Source: Paenibacillus sp. AN1007 (GTDB lineage Bacteria > Bacillota > Bacilli > Paenibacillales > Paenibacillaceae). From it: a stretch of 64,000 bases of DNA. The DNA is taken from assembly GCF_040702995.1 (NCBI RefSeq), contig NZ_CP159992.1:2443501-2507500 (forward strand), written 5' to 3'. Every line of letters begins with the position of its first letter. Position 1 is the first letter of the stretch. Below the pieces are notes generated by a model. The model had not been told where the DNA came from and did no database searches. It saw only the letters and a program-made list of their open reading frames with translations. Below are positions 45,368 to 53,648 of the stretch, piece by piece. The translations under genes and the position numbers were made by a program.

Positions 45368-46924
45368 ATGGTATTCATAATCTCAATTATCATCGTTGCG
45401 CTCTTTGCAATATGGGGAGCCGTTGCTCCTGATCAGCTGGCGGACGCAGCTAACGTTGCCTACAATTTCTCTATTCAGAATTTTGGCTGGTTTTACTTGT
45501 TAGCTACACTGTTCTTCCTGATCTTTGCTTTCTATCTGGCATTCAGCCGTTTTGGCAGTATTAGACTGGGGGATGACGATGATGAACCGGAGTATTCTAC
45601 AATTTCCTGGCTGTCCATGCTGTTTAGCGCGGGTATGGGGATAGGACTGGTTTTCTGGGGTGTTGCTGAACCGCTATCCCACTATCTGTCTGCACCGGAG
45701 GGAGCAGCACCTGAAACCACGCAGGCAGCGAGACTTTCCATGCGTTATTCGTTTTTCCACTGGGGACTGCATCCTTGGGCGATCTATACCGTAATTGGCT
45801 TGGCGCTTGCTTACTTCCAGTTCCGGAAAGGGTACAAAGGTCTGATCAGTTCCACCTTTATCCCTCTGATCGGTGAGCGTCTTGCTGCAGGCTGGCTTGG
45901 CAAAGCCATTGATATTCTAGCGGTCATTTCTACCATCTTTGGTGTTGCAACCTCCCTTGGATTGGGTGCACTTCAGATCGGTGGCGGTCTGAATCACTTG
46001 TTCGGTATTCCCAACTCGACCATGTCGCAGGTTGTCATTATTGCAATAGTAACGGTATTGTTCTTAATCTCGGCAACCTCAGGTCTTGATAAAGGGATCA
46101 AGATTTTGAGTAACACTAACATTCTTATAGCTGTACTGTTAATGATTTTTGTGTTGGTGACTGGACCGACTTCTTTTATATTCGACACCTTCACGACAAC
46201 CTTGGGCAGTTACATGCAGAATATTATTAACATGAGTTTGAGACTGACGCCGTTCTCAAGAGAAACCTGGATTGGAGCATGGACGTTATTTTATTGGGCA
46301 TGGTGGATTGCGTGGGCTCCCTTTGTTGGAACTTTTATCGCAAGGGTATCCAGAGGAAGAACGATAAAAGAGTTCGTCATTTACGTCATGGTGATTCCAA
46401 GCTTCTTCGGATTTATCTGGTTCTCTGTCTTTGGCGGAACAGGACTTCACATGGAATTGTTCAATGCGGCCCATCTGGCGGAGGCCGTTAAGGAAGATAC
46501 GACAAGTGCTCTATTCCTGATGTTGGACCAGCTGCCTTTGGGTACGATCATATCGTTCGTCACTACACTCCTGATAATGATCTTCTTTATTACATCGGCT
46601 GATTCGGCTACCTTTGTGCTCGGTATGCTGACTTCAGATGGAAAACTGGACCCGAGTGCAAGAGTGAAATTAACCTGGGGAATTCTGCAGTCTTCTATCG
46701 CGGTCGTACTGCTGATCAGCGGCGGATTGAATGGCCTTCAAACGGCCTCCATTGTGGCGGCACTGCCTTTCGCGGTTGTTCTAATCGGTATGTGTGTCTC
46801 CCTACTTAGGGCCCTGCAGGCCGAGGACAGAGAGCGCCGCCAGAAGGAAAAACGGCAGCGCCAAAAGCTGAAACGACTGCTGGAGGAACATGAAAACCTG
46901 CAGCACGACGTTTCCGGCAGGTAA
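45368..46924 (+). CDS. BCCT-family osmolyte transporter (OpuD/BetL-like)
   Basis: A 518-residue secondary transporter for glycine betaine, choline or carnitine. Seen: 12 membrane segments; GMGIGLVFWGVAEPLSHY; and the family signature in segment 8, WTLFYWAWWIAWAPFVGTFIARVSRGRT, including the tryptophans lining the betaine site. The C-terminal tail is highly charged (DRERRQKEKRQRQKLKR), as in osmotically regulated BCCT proteins where this tail senses ionic strength. ATG 45368 has GGAGG seven bases upstream. Single gene with a strong terminator. Confidence 0.93.
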   Translation: MVFIISIIIVALFAIWGAVAPDQLADAANVAYNFSIQNFGWFYLLATLFFLIFAFYLAFSRFGSIRLGDDDDEPEYSTISWLSMLFSAGMGIGLVFWGVAEPLSHYLSAPEGAAPETTQAARLSMRYSFFHWGLHPWAIYTVIGLALAYFQFRKGYKGLISSTFIPLIGERLAAGWLGKAIDILAVISTIFGVATSLGLGALQIGGGLNHLFGIPNSTMSQVVIIAIVTVLFLISATSGLDKGIKILSNTNILIAVLLMIFVLVTGPTSFIFDTFTTTLGSYMQNIINMSLRLTPFSRETWIGAWTLFYWAWWIAWAPFVGTFIARVSRGRTIKEFVIYVMVIPSFFGFIWFSVFGGTGLHMELFNAAHLAEAVKEDTTSALFLMLDQLPLGTIISFVTTLLIMIFFITSADSATFVLGMLTSDGKLDPSARVKLTWGILQSSIAVVLLISGGLNGLQTASIVAALPFAVVLIGMCVSLLRALQAEDRERRQKEKRQRQKLKRLLEEHENLQHDVSGR

Positions 46925-46942
46925 TGCATAGTTGATCCTTAT

Positions 46943-46978
46943 AAAAATGGTACCCGCATGAAGGCGGGTACCATTTTT
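46943..46978. terminator. strong bidirectional terminator
   Basis: A perfect 15-base stem (AAAAATGGTACCCGC) with a six-base loop and further T residues. It ends the BCCT gene and probably also the convergent RCC1-like gene. Confidence 0.92.
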
Positions 46979-47048
46979 TTTTGATGACTGCGTGTAAGTT
47001 CTGAGCACTACATTCACCTCATTTTATTATTAATGCAGAAATATGATT

Positions 47049-47963
47049 TTAGTTGTGCTTCTTCATTAGGGTAGTATATTGCTGGATGCTGCTCCATCCA
47101 CTCACATTGCATTGTTCATAATCATTGTTACCCACCGCAACCACCGAGCCATCCGATTTCAAGCCAATCGTATGAGCACATCCTGCGGACACAGCCCTGA
47201 TTCCGTGCCATCCGCTTACATCGCATTGGTGATGCTTATTCGAACCTGCCGCAACCACTGTACCGTCAAACTTAAGACCAACGGTATGATAACTCCCCGC
47301 TGCAACTGCCACTATATCGTGCCAGCTGTTTACGTCACACACACCATCCTTGTTTCTACCGACAGCTATTACCGTGCCATCCGATCTCAGCCCAACAGTA
47401 TGAAGATACCCTGCCGACACAGCCAACATGTCGCTCCAGCCGCTTACCCTGCATTGGTTATATTTATTGTTACCGGCTGCCGTTACTGTTCCGTCTGATT
47501 TCAGTCCGACGGTATGCCAGTCACCCGTCGCGACTGCAGTAACATCATGCCAGCTGCTCACGTTACATTCCCCTTCATTGTTTCGCCCTACAGCGACCAC
47601 CGTGCCATCTGATTTAACACCAACTGTACGACACCAGCCTGCTGCAACTGCCACAACATCGCGCCATTGGCTCACATTGCATTGGTCATGTTTATTCCAA
47701 CCTGCGGCTAATACAGTACCATTCGATTTCAGGCCAACGGTATGCGCATTGCCCGTGTTCGCAGCCATATGCACATTACCAGCAGCAACCGATATGATAT
47801 GGGACCAATCGCTTACCTCACATTGACCGCATTTGTTATCACCTACAGCTGTTACTGTCCCGTCAGATTTAAGCCCAACGGTATGACGACACCCCGCTGC
47901 TGTGGTCTCGTTCCGGAATCGTTTTGTTTCAAACAAAGCTTTCATTCGTGAGTCGTAGTCCAT
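47049..47963 (-). CDS. RCC1-like repeat protein with seven 38-residue repeats
   Basis: A 304-residue protein built almost entirely of repeats of the form HTVGLKSDGTV-x-A-x-G-x-N-x4-C-x-V-S-x-W-x6-AVAAG. I count seven units, from about residue 27 to 294, consistent with a seven-bladed beta-propeller of the RCC1/BLIP-II type. Between units 1 and 2 there is an extra nine-residue insert. No signal peptide, so it should be cytoplasmic, whereas many bacterial RCC1 proteins are secreted. ATG 47963 has GGAGGAA six bases upstream. Each unit contains one cysteine at the same place. Function unknown; possibly a protein-protein interaction or enzyme-inhibitor module. Confidence 0.88.
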   Translation of the reverse strand: MDYDSRMKALFETKRFRNETTAAGCRHTVGLKSDGTVTAVGDNKCGQCEVSDWSHIISVAAGNVHMAANTGNAHTVGLKSNGTVLAAGWNKHDQCNVSQWRDVVAVAAGWCRTVGVKSDGTVVAVGRNNEGECNVSSWHDVTAVATGDWHTVGLKSDGTVTAAGNNKYNQCRVSGWSDMLAVSAGYLHTVGLRSDGTVIAVGRNKDGVCDVNSWHDIVAVAAGSYHTVGLKFDGTVVAAGSNKHHQCDVSGWHGIRAVSAGCAHTIGLKSDGSVVAVGNNDYEQCNVSGWSSIQQYTTLMKKHN

Positions 47964-47988
47964 ATCGTTCCTCCATAATAATAAAAAA

Positions 47989-48016
47989 ACCTCAGATCAT
48001 ATAACCACCCTGAGGT
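47989..48016 (-). terminator. hairpin with U tract just upstream of the RCC1-like gene
   Basis: ACCTCAG and CTGAGGT (seven bases) enclose a 14-base loop; leftward it is followed by seven T. It is about 25 bases before the RCC1-like start. It either ends the acetyltransferase transcript, 168 bases downstream of its stop, or attenuates the RCC1-like leader. Confidence 0.65.
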
Positions 48017-48183
48017 CAATAATTCCTATTTTTAAAATTCTTATCATTTCTCTGTATTTCACTTTATTGTTGGATAATGCATCTGTTGATTGTATTATAA
48101 CCTACCAATAATCATTGTTAAAGATTTTTGCCACCGGAGTGAAGGCTTGAATTGAAAACTCCTGTCGCTGCCTAAATGGATAT

Positions 48184-48747
48184 CTAACTTTTTCGGTAGG
48201 CAATCTTATGAAAAGCATTGATATAACGAAACAGCGCTTCGCCATCATCACGCACATATGCACTTCCATCCAGCGGCAGCATCATGGCCTGATACAGCTC
48301 CGGCACCATTCTGTATTGATGAACATAAGAGGTCAGGATAAACCCGCTGCGCTGCCAGAACTGAATACGTTCCTGATGAGCATCCGTTGACCCGGACTCC
48401 ACCTCGATAATCACGCCTGTTATCCCGTGCTCCCTTAACGCCCAGGCTTTGAGCTGTTCCAGCATCCAGGTCCCTATACCTGATCCGCGCAGTTTCTGCT
48501 CAACCGCGAGATAATCAATCATCATCATGCGGTCCTTATCTTTGCCTCCCAGCCCAGTAACAGCCATCGCAACAGCTTCTCCATGATGCACGCCGATGTG
48601 TAAGCAGCCGATCTGCCTTTCGAGCATGCTGCGCAGAATCACTTTTGTCTTGGCACCGCTTGGAAAAGCCTCATGATAGATCCGCTCTATTTGCGCCCAT
48701 AAAACTTCATCCCACTTCTTTATCGTCCTAAACTCCAGTTCGAGCAT
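48184..48747 (-). CDS. GNAT-family N-acetyltransferase
   Basis: A 187-residue acetyltransferase. Seen: the acetyl-CoA loop LRGSGIGTWMLEQL (Q/R-x2-G-x-G/A pattern) preceded by MIDYLAVEQK, and a C-terminal IQFWQRSGF. It transfers an acetyl group from acetyl-CoA to an unknown amine. The frame opens at 48819, but ATG 48747 has AGAGAGG eight bases upstream and fits the family. It is 101 bases behind a second acetyltransferase gene. Confidence 0.85.
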   Translation of the reverse strand: MLELEFRTIKKWDEVLWAQIERIYHEAFPSGAKTKVILRSMLERQIGCLHIGVHHGEAVAMAVTGLGGKDKDRMMMIDYLAVEQKLRGSGIGTWMLEQLKAWALREHGITGVIIEVESGSTDAHQERIQFWQRSGFILTSYVHQYRMVPELYQAMMLPLDGSAYVRDDGEALFRYINAFHKIAYRKS

Positions 48748-48848
48748 CGCATTCGCCTCTCTCATGTCAAATGTAATGTTTGCCATATAATGGATTATGA
48801 CCTTATCTTGAATTAACACAAGGGGCGTTGATTTTTGAACATTTCAGC

Positions 48849-49388
48849 TCAATATAAATAACCTAATAAATCTAAATTACCTTGTCCCCATTGTTTCTTA
48901 CCAACATTCTTTACCATTAATTCTTTTAGGGATTCGCAGCCGACTCCTTTTGAAATGTGCGATTCGTTATCCACTTTTAACCAAGTACACTTGTTTTCTA
49001 CGGATGTATACCCCTTTTTCTTATACAAAGTCTTATCATCTGCAAACAATAGTATGAAATCAATATCCCTTCCTTGAGAGAATTGATCAACTTCTGATAA
49101 TAATGAACTACCTATTCCTTCAGACCGAGAGTTTGGTGAAACACATAAATCAATGACACCTAGTACTTTTACGGGTTCTCCATCTAGATTCATCACTCTG
49201 TAATCTAAACCAACCTGGCCGACAAGTTGATTTTCTTCATTAAATGCAAGAAATCTAAAATGAGGCAGTTGTTTAAAATAAATTCTGTCTTCCGGGTAGA
49301 TCTGTGGAAAACAGTTGGTTAATAAATCCTGCAGCGCTGTTTCCAATTCGCCATTCATATCATATTCAAATACCTGTTTAATTTTCAA
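48849..49388 (-). CDS. GNAT-family N-acetyltransferase
   Basis: A 179-residue acetyltransferase with the GNAT core: GVIDLCVSPNSRSEGIGSSLLSEVDQF for CoA binding, then LLFADDKTLYKKKGYTSVE. Start is TTG 49388, with GGAGGGG five bases upstream; the upstream ATG at 49406 has none. Substrate unknown. Leftward, behind a terminator from the ABC exporter genes. Confidence 0.85.
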   Translation of the reverse strand: MKIKQVFEYDMNGELETALQDLLTNCFPQIYPEDRIYFKQLPHFRFLAFNEENQLVGQVGLDYRVMNLDGEPVKVLGVIDLCVSPNSRSEGIGSSLLSEVDQFSQGRDIDFILLFADDKTLYKKKGYTSVENKCTWLKVDNESHISKGVGCESLKELMVKNVGKKQWGQGNLDLLGYLY

Positions 49389-49417
49389 AAGGACCCCTCC
49401 ATACATAAACGTATAAA

Positions 49418-49446
49418 ATCCTCCCTTCTTTTCAAAAAGGGAGGAT
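49418..49446. terminator. terminator of the ABC exporter operon
   Basis: ATCCTCCCTT and AAGGGAGGAT pair exactly over ten bases; the flanks are A/T-rich on both sides. Confidence 0.8.
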
Positions 49447-49506
49447 ACCTATAATCCGTTCAGACGAACATCATTCTACAAAGATCGCTGATCCAGCATG
49501 ATTCCC

Positions 49507-51132
49507 TCATTTTACTCTAAAATGGTTTGGAGCATATTTGCTTATAAGAGGTGCAGCACTAAAGAAATAGGCTGCAGTCAATACAGCCAGAGCAGCAGTG
49601 AATACCCAGAGTGCAGGTCCTACGAATATCGCTATAACCATGCTTAATGAGATCAGACTATTCGCGATAGTAAAAAGAGGATTGCTGGTTTCCAACTCCG
49701 CCGTGTAGGGCTGAAGCACATAGTACAATAATAGATGATGCAGAGAAAAGAAAACCGCCAGCGTAATAATCAAAATCCAGATAGCAAGAAGTGAATCTAT
49801 ATTCCGTCCCTCAGTTAATATGAGTATAGACACACTTATTACAGATGCGAAACACAACCCTAATTTTAGATTCATGCTGAATACACTTCTCAATCTCAAA
49901 AGGAAATGCTGTTTCGCATTCTTGCGATAAAATCCATAGCGCATAAGCGGCATGTCGCAATGGAAGAATAATATCTTACAGATTTGGCTGCCTACCGTTA
50001 GATTCAACATAGCCAGAACTAATAAAGGAATGAACCTTTCCATTGAATCCAGCGAAAGATGATCTTTGAACATTAGTGTCGAGATCGACAGCAGCAAACC
50101 AATGATCATAATCGCGATTAAACGTCTGCGGAACGGTGCTCGCAAGAGATTATTGTGTCTTTTAACGAACAACTCGTGCATTTGTTCATATCCCTTTTTG
50201 TCTAACGATGCCCGTTCACTGACTTGAAGTTGAAGAGAGGAAGGTCCGCTCAGATCGTTGTCATTGGACTGGATCATTTTTCGTTGAAGATCAGCTATCA
50301 TAATTTCTGGGTTTAACAATGGATCAGCATAGTTTGTTACCGCGCGCACTGCGGCTGCATAATCCGTATGTTTGAACAAGACATAGCCAGCGACAGTCCC
50401 GCAGAACAAGATCAATACAGCCAGCCATCGCTGCTCCAATATTACAGCTCCAACCAAAGGAATGCTCCAGGGGGTTAAGGGAAGATAAGCAGCAGTCAGT
50501 GTAAGCAGCATGACCAAACTCATAAGCCATGTTTTCTGTACAAGAATAATGCCCTTCCGTTGAAATACAGCCAAATGAAAAAACTCGCACAGTACTCGCC
50601 ATAACGTCATGGTGGCCACCGCAAGTAAAGCATGAAGAATTGAAAAGTTAAAAAATACGCATATCAGGATAAAAGCAATCCCCTGATACAAGAAAAATGT
50701 GGTATAGCGGTGGAACAGCACCGCCCGCATAAATCGGGTTGGAACGATTCGCATAAGTCGAACAGCAGTGTACTTCATTTTGCTTGACTCCAACACTTTT
50801 GCACTAGTTACGCCTCCCATTACCCCACTAATGCAAAAATACATATGAAGAAGAAGTGCGAATCGCCCGGTATGCTGCTCTTCTGTCCATAAAAATATGG
50901 GCAGCGCAAGTAAACCGCAGAAGTAGAGCAAGCTTTCTAGCACACCAGCGCCAAACATGACAATGACTGCTGCTGCACCTAATGTGCGTTTCGTCCGGAA
51001 AGCAGCATACGTTTGATCATGAATTAGCGTGCCTAAGGCTGGTATCCTTTGCATGAAATATATGAAACGGTTGACCCGCGTAATCACCTGCAGCTGCCGC
51101 ATACGAGAGATCGTATTAAAGATTCCCTGCAT
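49507..51132 (-). CDS. ABC-type exporter permease, large (EcsB-like)
   Basis: A membrane protein of about 541 residues with roughly ten hydrophobic segments, partner of the ATPase gene just upstream. Size and topology resemble EcsB/ABC-2-type exporter subunits more than small bacteriocin permeases. The region around residues 260-320 is a hydrophilic loop. Start ATG 51132 lies 17 bases inside the ATPase gene with AAGGAGA six bases upstream, so translation is coupled. Exported substrate unknown. Confidence 0.75.
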   Translation of the reverse strand: MQGIFNTISRMRQLQVITRVNRFIYFMQRIPALGTLIHDQTYAAFRTKRTLGAAAVIVMFGAGVLESLLYFCGLLALPIFLWTEEQHTGRFALLLHMYFCISGVMGGVTSAKVLESSKMKYTAVRLMRIVPTRFMRAVLFHRYTTFFLYQGIAFILICVFFNFSILHALLAVATMTLWRVLCEFFHLAVFQRKGIILVQKTWLMSLVMLLTLTAAYLPLTPWSIPLVGAVILEQRWLAVLILFCGTVAGYVLFKHTDYAAAVRAVTNYADPLLNPEIMIADLQRKMIQSNDNDLSGPSSLQLQVSERASLDKKGYEQMHELFVKRHNNLLRAPFRRRLIAIMIIGLLLSISTLMFKDHLSLDSMERFIPLLVLAMLNLTVGSQICKILFFHCDMPLMRYGFYRKNAKQHFLLRLRSVFSMNLKLGLCFASVISVSILILTEGRNIDSLLAIWILIITLAVFFSLHHLLLYYVLQPYTAELETSNPLFTIANSLISLSMVIAIFVGPALWVFTAALAVLTAAYFFSAAPLISKYAPNHFRVK

Positions 51133-51862
51133 CGGCATTCTCCTTCCCGGTATCAAGTTCGCTTTCCCTGCGCAATAACTCGATAATCTGTTCTTCAAAG
51201 TCGGGCTCAGTGAGAATTTCAGATGAAATCCGAGTCAAATTCCCGTGATTTAAAAGTATTAACTCATCACACAAATCCGCTGCCAATTGTAGGATATGGG
51301 TCGAAAAAATGAGAATATGATCCTTTTTCAAATTACGCAGCAGTTGTTTCATCTCGCTGGCAACGATGACGTCAAAGGAAGTCATAGGTTCGTCCAGCAG
51401 GATCACAGCAGGTTTGATGAGTAAAAACAGCAGCATTTGAATTTTATTTTTCATGCCGTGCGAATAATGCTTGATGAGTTTATGCCGGTCATCCTGCGCA
51501 ATATGCATCATATCAAATAAGGCTTCCATATCGCTGCCTCGCCCTTCGATTACATCTGCATTAACTTCAGTGAAAAAACGCACAAACTCATATCCCGTCA
51601 GAAACTCCGGTAACATCGGCAGCGAATATACGTATCCCACATCATCCATCTCTAAATTACGTGATGTCGATTCGCTGACCAGTTTCATCATGCCGTGATC
51701 CGCTGGAATTTCGCCACCCAAACAATTAAATAATGTTGTTTTGCCGGCGCCATTTCGCCCAAGCAGTCCGTAAATCTTGCCTTTTTCAAATTGAAAATTT
51801 ATATCGGTTAATACCTTTTTCTCACCAAAACTCTTCCTTAAATCCTGTAATACCAATTTCAT
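51116..51862 (-). CDS. ABC transporter ATP-binding protein
   Basis: A 248-residue nucleotide-binding subunit. Seen: Walker A GLLGRNGAGKTT, a degenerate signature HYSHGMKNKIQ in place of LSGGQ, Walker B ILLDEPMTSFDV, and the H-loop IFSTHIL. The shortened signature is common in ABC-2 exporters. ATG 51862 follows GAGGAACG. It overlaps the permease gene at its end and a small leader-like frame at its start. Confidence 0.92.
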   Translation of the reverse strand: MKLVLQDLRKSFGEKKVLTDINFQFEKGKIYGLLGRNGAGKTTLFNCLGGEIPADHGMMKLVSESTSRNLEMDDVGYVYSLPMLPEFLTGYEFVRFFTEVNADVIEGRGSDMEALFDMMHIAQDDRHKLIKHYSHGMKNKIQMLLFLLIKPAVILLDEPMTSFDVIVASEMKQLLRNLKKDHILIFSTHILQLAADLCDELILLNHGNLTRISSEILTEPDFEEQIIELLRRESELDTGKENADAGNL

Positions 51863-51941
51863 TTATTCGTTCCTCGCTTTCGCACCATTTCGATTTTTGC
51901 AATTCGTTTGTATTCATATTCAATAGTAGTTTAGTTTTCAT
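51822..51941 (-). CDS. possible 39-residue leader peptide before the ABC genes
   Basis: A small frame from ATG 51941 (AAGGGATGG upstream) to TGA 51822 overlapping the start of the ATPase gene by 41 bases in another frame. Reading MKTKLLLNMN...ITGFKEEFW. It is the only short frame with a plausible start in the upstream region. It could be chance. Confidence 0.25.
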   Translation of the reverse strand: MKTKLLLNMNTNELQKSKWCESEERINEIGITGFKEEFW

Positions 51942-52246
51942 ATAGATCCATCCCTTCGCATTTTTTCATAAAAGGATAATCAGACCAGAAACATCCCTTT
52001 ATAATGTGAATCGTCTTACTTCGTGCTGAGAAGCTGCATGCGCTGCAGAAACCCAGACCAGATAGTCGATCTTGGGAAATAAGACAATCACTTTACTGGT
52101 ATTCGATACGGATAGTTAATATACCTTGTTATATCTAGGAATAAAATCAGGACCACCCGTCCAACGGGTGGTCCTGATTCAACAGGTGTCTCCTGCTTAT
52201 TTTCACAGACAAGCTTCTTGCTTAAGCAGTGCTGAACCAGCATCAC
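51863..52246. other. intergenic stretch before the ABC operon
   Basis: 384 bases with the small leader-like frame (51822-51941) and the methyltransferase terminator (52145-52179). No other gene or repeat seen. Confidence 0.6.
52145..52179 (-). terminator. strong terminator of the methyltransferase gene
   Basis: A perfect 16-base stem (AATCAGGACCACCCGT and its complement) with a three-base loop, 67 bases past the stop; T-rich downstream on the leftward strand. Confidence 0.88.
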
Positions 52247-53083
52247 TTACAGCTTTTGTACAACATAAATGATATTCATGCCAGCATCAAGAGTGCCGGG
52301 TAATTTGGTGAACTCGATTTCTTTTTCAACAATCAGCTTCCAAAATTCTCGATCCCTTCGGGCATTCTCCAAAGCAGCATCTCCCGCTTGTGTGTATAAT
52401 CCGGCAGAGCTTCTCTCTTGAACACTAACCGGGAACGCAGCAAATAAAGCGTCCAGTTCACTGCTTCTCATCATATGAATGTAATGTTTGCTCGGAACGG
52501 GATAATGCTCCTCATCCTGTACACCTGTATCCATAATCCACCTTGAAGCTTCAAGACCGAACTGTTTTTTTTCATATCGGATGCCGTCAAGATAGTACAG
52601 TGAAGCACCGATGAAGCTCATGGAACCCACAATTAATGTGCCATTCGGTTTGAGAACTCTTAACATTTCTTGAATTCCATCCTTCTCTTTGTCGAGAAGA
52701 TAATTGATTACACCGCCTATACATACAATGCAGTCGAATGAAGAATCCTCAAAAACACTCATGTCCAGCACATCCAAAACATGGTATGCCTTGATTCTGT
52801 GAATAAGGGATAGCTCGCGCATTTTGGATTTGTTAAATTCGATCTGATGACTGGATAAGTCAGCAGCGGTTAATTCAGCACACATGACTGCAAGATCTTT
52901 AGTATATCTTCCTGATCCCGCACCAATCTCTAGAACTCTGTCCGCAGATTTAACATAACGCTTCAAAATGTCCAGGTGGACCTGATATAGGAGTTCGCCT
53001 TGTCCATCTTTTTCAAGACGTGTCCATTCGTGATCACCATAATTGTCGTATCGGTTTCTTGGAATTTCGGGGTTGTAACTCAT
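52247..53083 (-). CDS. class I SAM-dependent methyltransferase
   Basis: A 278-residue methyltransferase. Seen: motif I VLEIGAGSGRYTKDLA, an acidic loop at LTAADLSS, motif IV FDCIVCIGGVINYL, and post-motif LRVLKPNGTLIVGSMS. Related proteins methylate small molecules or toxic metabolites; no substrate-specific pattern is seen. ATG 53083 has AAAGGGAG eight bases upstream. A small frame with a very strong ribosome binding site overlaps its start. Confidence 0.9.
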   Translation of the reverse strand: MSYNPEIPRNRYDNYGDHEWTRLEKDGQGELLYQVHLDILKRYVKSADRVLEIGAGSGRYTKDLAVMCAELTAADLSSHQIEFNKSKMRELSLIHRIKAYHVLDVLDMSVFEDSSFDCIVCIGGVINYLLDKEKDGIQEMLRVLKPNGTLIVGSMSFIGASLYYLDGIRYEKKQFGLEASRWIMDTGVQDEEHYPVPSKHYIHMMRSSELDALFAAFPVSVQERSSAGLYTQAGDAALENARRDREFWKLIVEKEIEFTKLPGTLDAGMNIIYVVQKL

Positions 53084-53159
53084 GAGAGCATCTCCCTTTC
53101 ATTTCTAGTTTGAAAATCAAGATTGCGGCACTAATATCGCTAATATCGCTCTCGCTCAT
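53034..53159 (-). CDS. possible 41-residue leader peptide before the methyltransferase
   Basis: ATG 53159 is preceded by GGAGGAGG (53167-53174) at seven bases, one of the strongest sites in the window. The frame reads MSESDISDISAAILIF ... and ends TGA at 53034, 50 bases inside the methyltransferase gene in another frame. Contains the tandem GATATTAGC/GATATTAGT. It may regulate translation of the downstream gene, but no attenuator hairpins were worked out. Confidence 0.45.
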   Translation of the reverse strand: MSESDISDISAAILIFKLEMKGRCSHELQPRNSKKPIRQLW

Positions 53160-53277
53160 ACAACCACCTCCTCCAAATCCGTCTGTACCTATTATACTAA
53201 GACCCATCCTGTTTATCATCCTGAATTTCCCAAAGTTAAATCGTTCTTGATTCATATCATCAATGCAGGACAAAGAA

Positions 53278-53303
53278 CCGTTAATCCCTCTTAGCATTAA
53301 CGG
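53278..53303 (-). terminator. terminator of the sucrose operon
   Basis: CCGTTAAT and ATTAACGG around a ten-base loop, 11 bases past the fructokinase stop. Confidence 0.6.
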
Positions 53304-53313
53304 CCTCGCGTTT

Positions 53314-53645
53314 TTAATTTTGTTCAGTATGGTCCAATGCTTCGATGCCTAGAGCAAGTGCGCCGTATAAGCCTGCATGCTGCACCAAACCTGGCGGAAC
53401 GATATATTGATCGATATTTTGCAGCTGTTCGGGTGCATTGGGCTTGCCTCCTGCAGATCGATCGGGCCGAAAGAACCAATGCCGATCGCAGCAACTCCTT
53501 GACCTCGAAAATATTCGATAACCTTAACGAGTGTGATCTCTGGGTGTTCTGTTGGGAAACTACACCAATCTTCTATGTGCCCTTGTGTATTCCTTATTCC
53601 GCATACAAATTTGGTTCCGCCGGCTTCAATCGCACCTATACGCAT
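53314..53645 (-). pseudogene. ROK fructokinase with internal deletion
   Basis: The first 62 codons encode the N-terminus of a ROK-family fructokinase (MRIGAIEAGGTKFVCGI with the phosphate loop, AIGIGSFGPIDL). The frame then shifts, but another frame immediately reads the family's C-terminus: QLQNIDQYIVPPGLVQHAGLYGALALGIEAL, ending at TAA 53314-53316. About 170 central residues, including the catalytic aspartate and the ATP/zinc region, are missing. The gene is 3 bases behind GH32 and would phosphorylate fructose released from sucrose. It is inactive here unless the assembly is wrong. Confidence 0.88.
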
Positions 53646-53648
53646 GAT

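Noticed and set aside
47079-47951. Regular 114-base tandem repeats resembling a repeat array
   Set aside because: They are the coding repeats of the RCC1-like protein; there are no short spacers as in CRISPR.
47980-48020. AGGGTGG-like sequence beside a terminator, suggestive of a T-box
   Set aside because: The ACCGCG half of the T-box motif is absent and no stem I is evident; the following gene is not an amino-acid gene.
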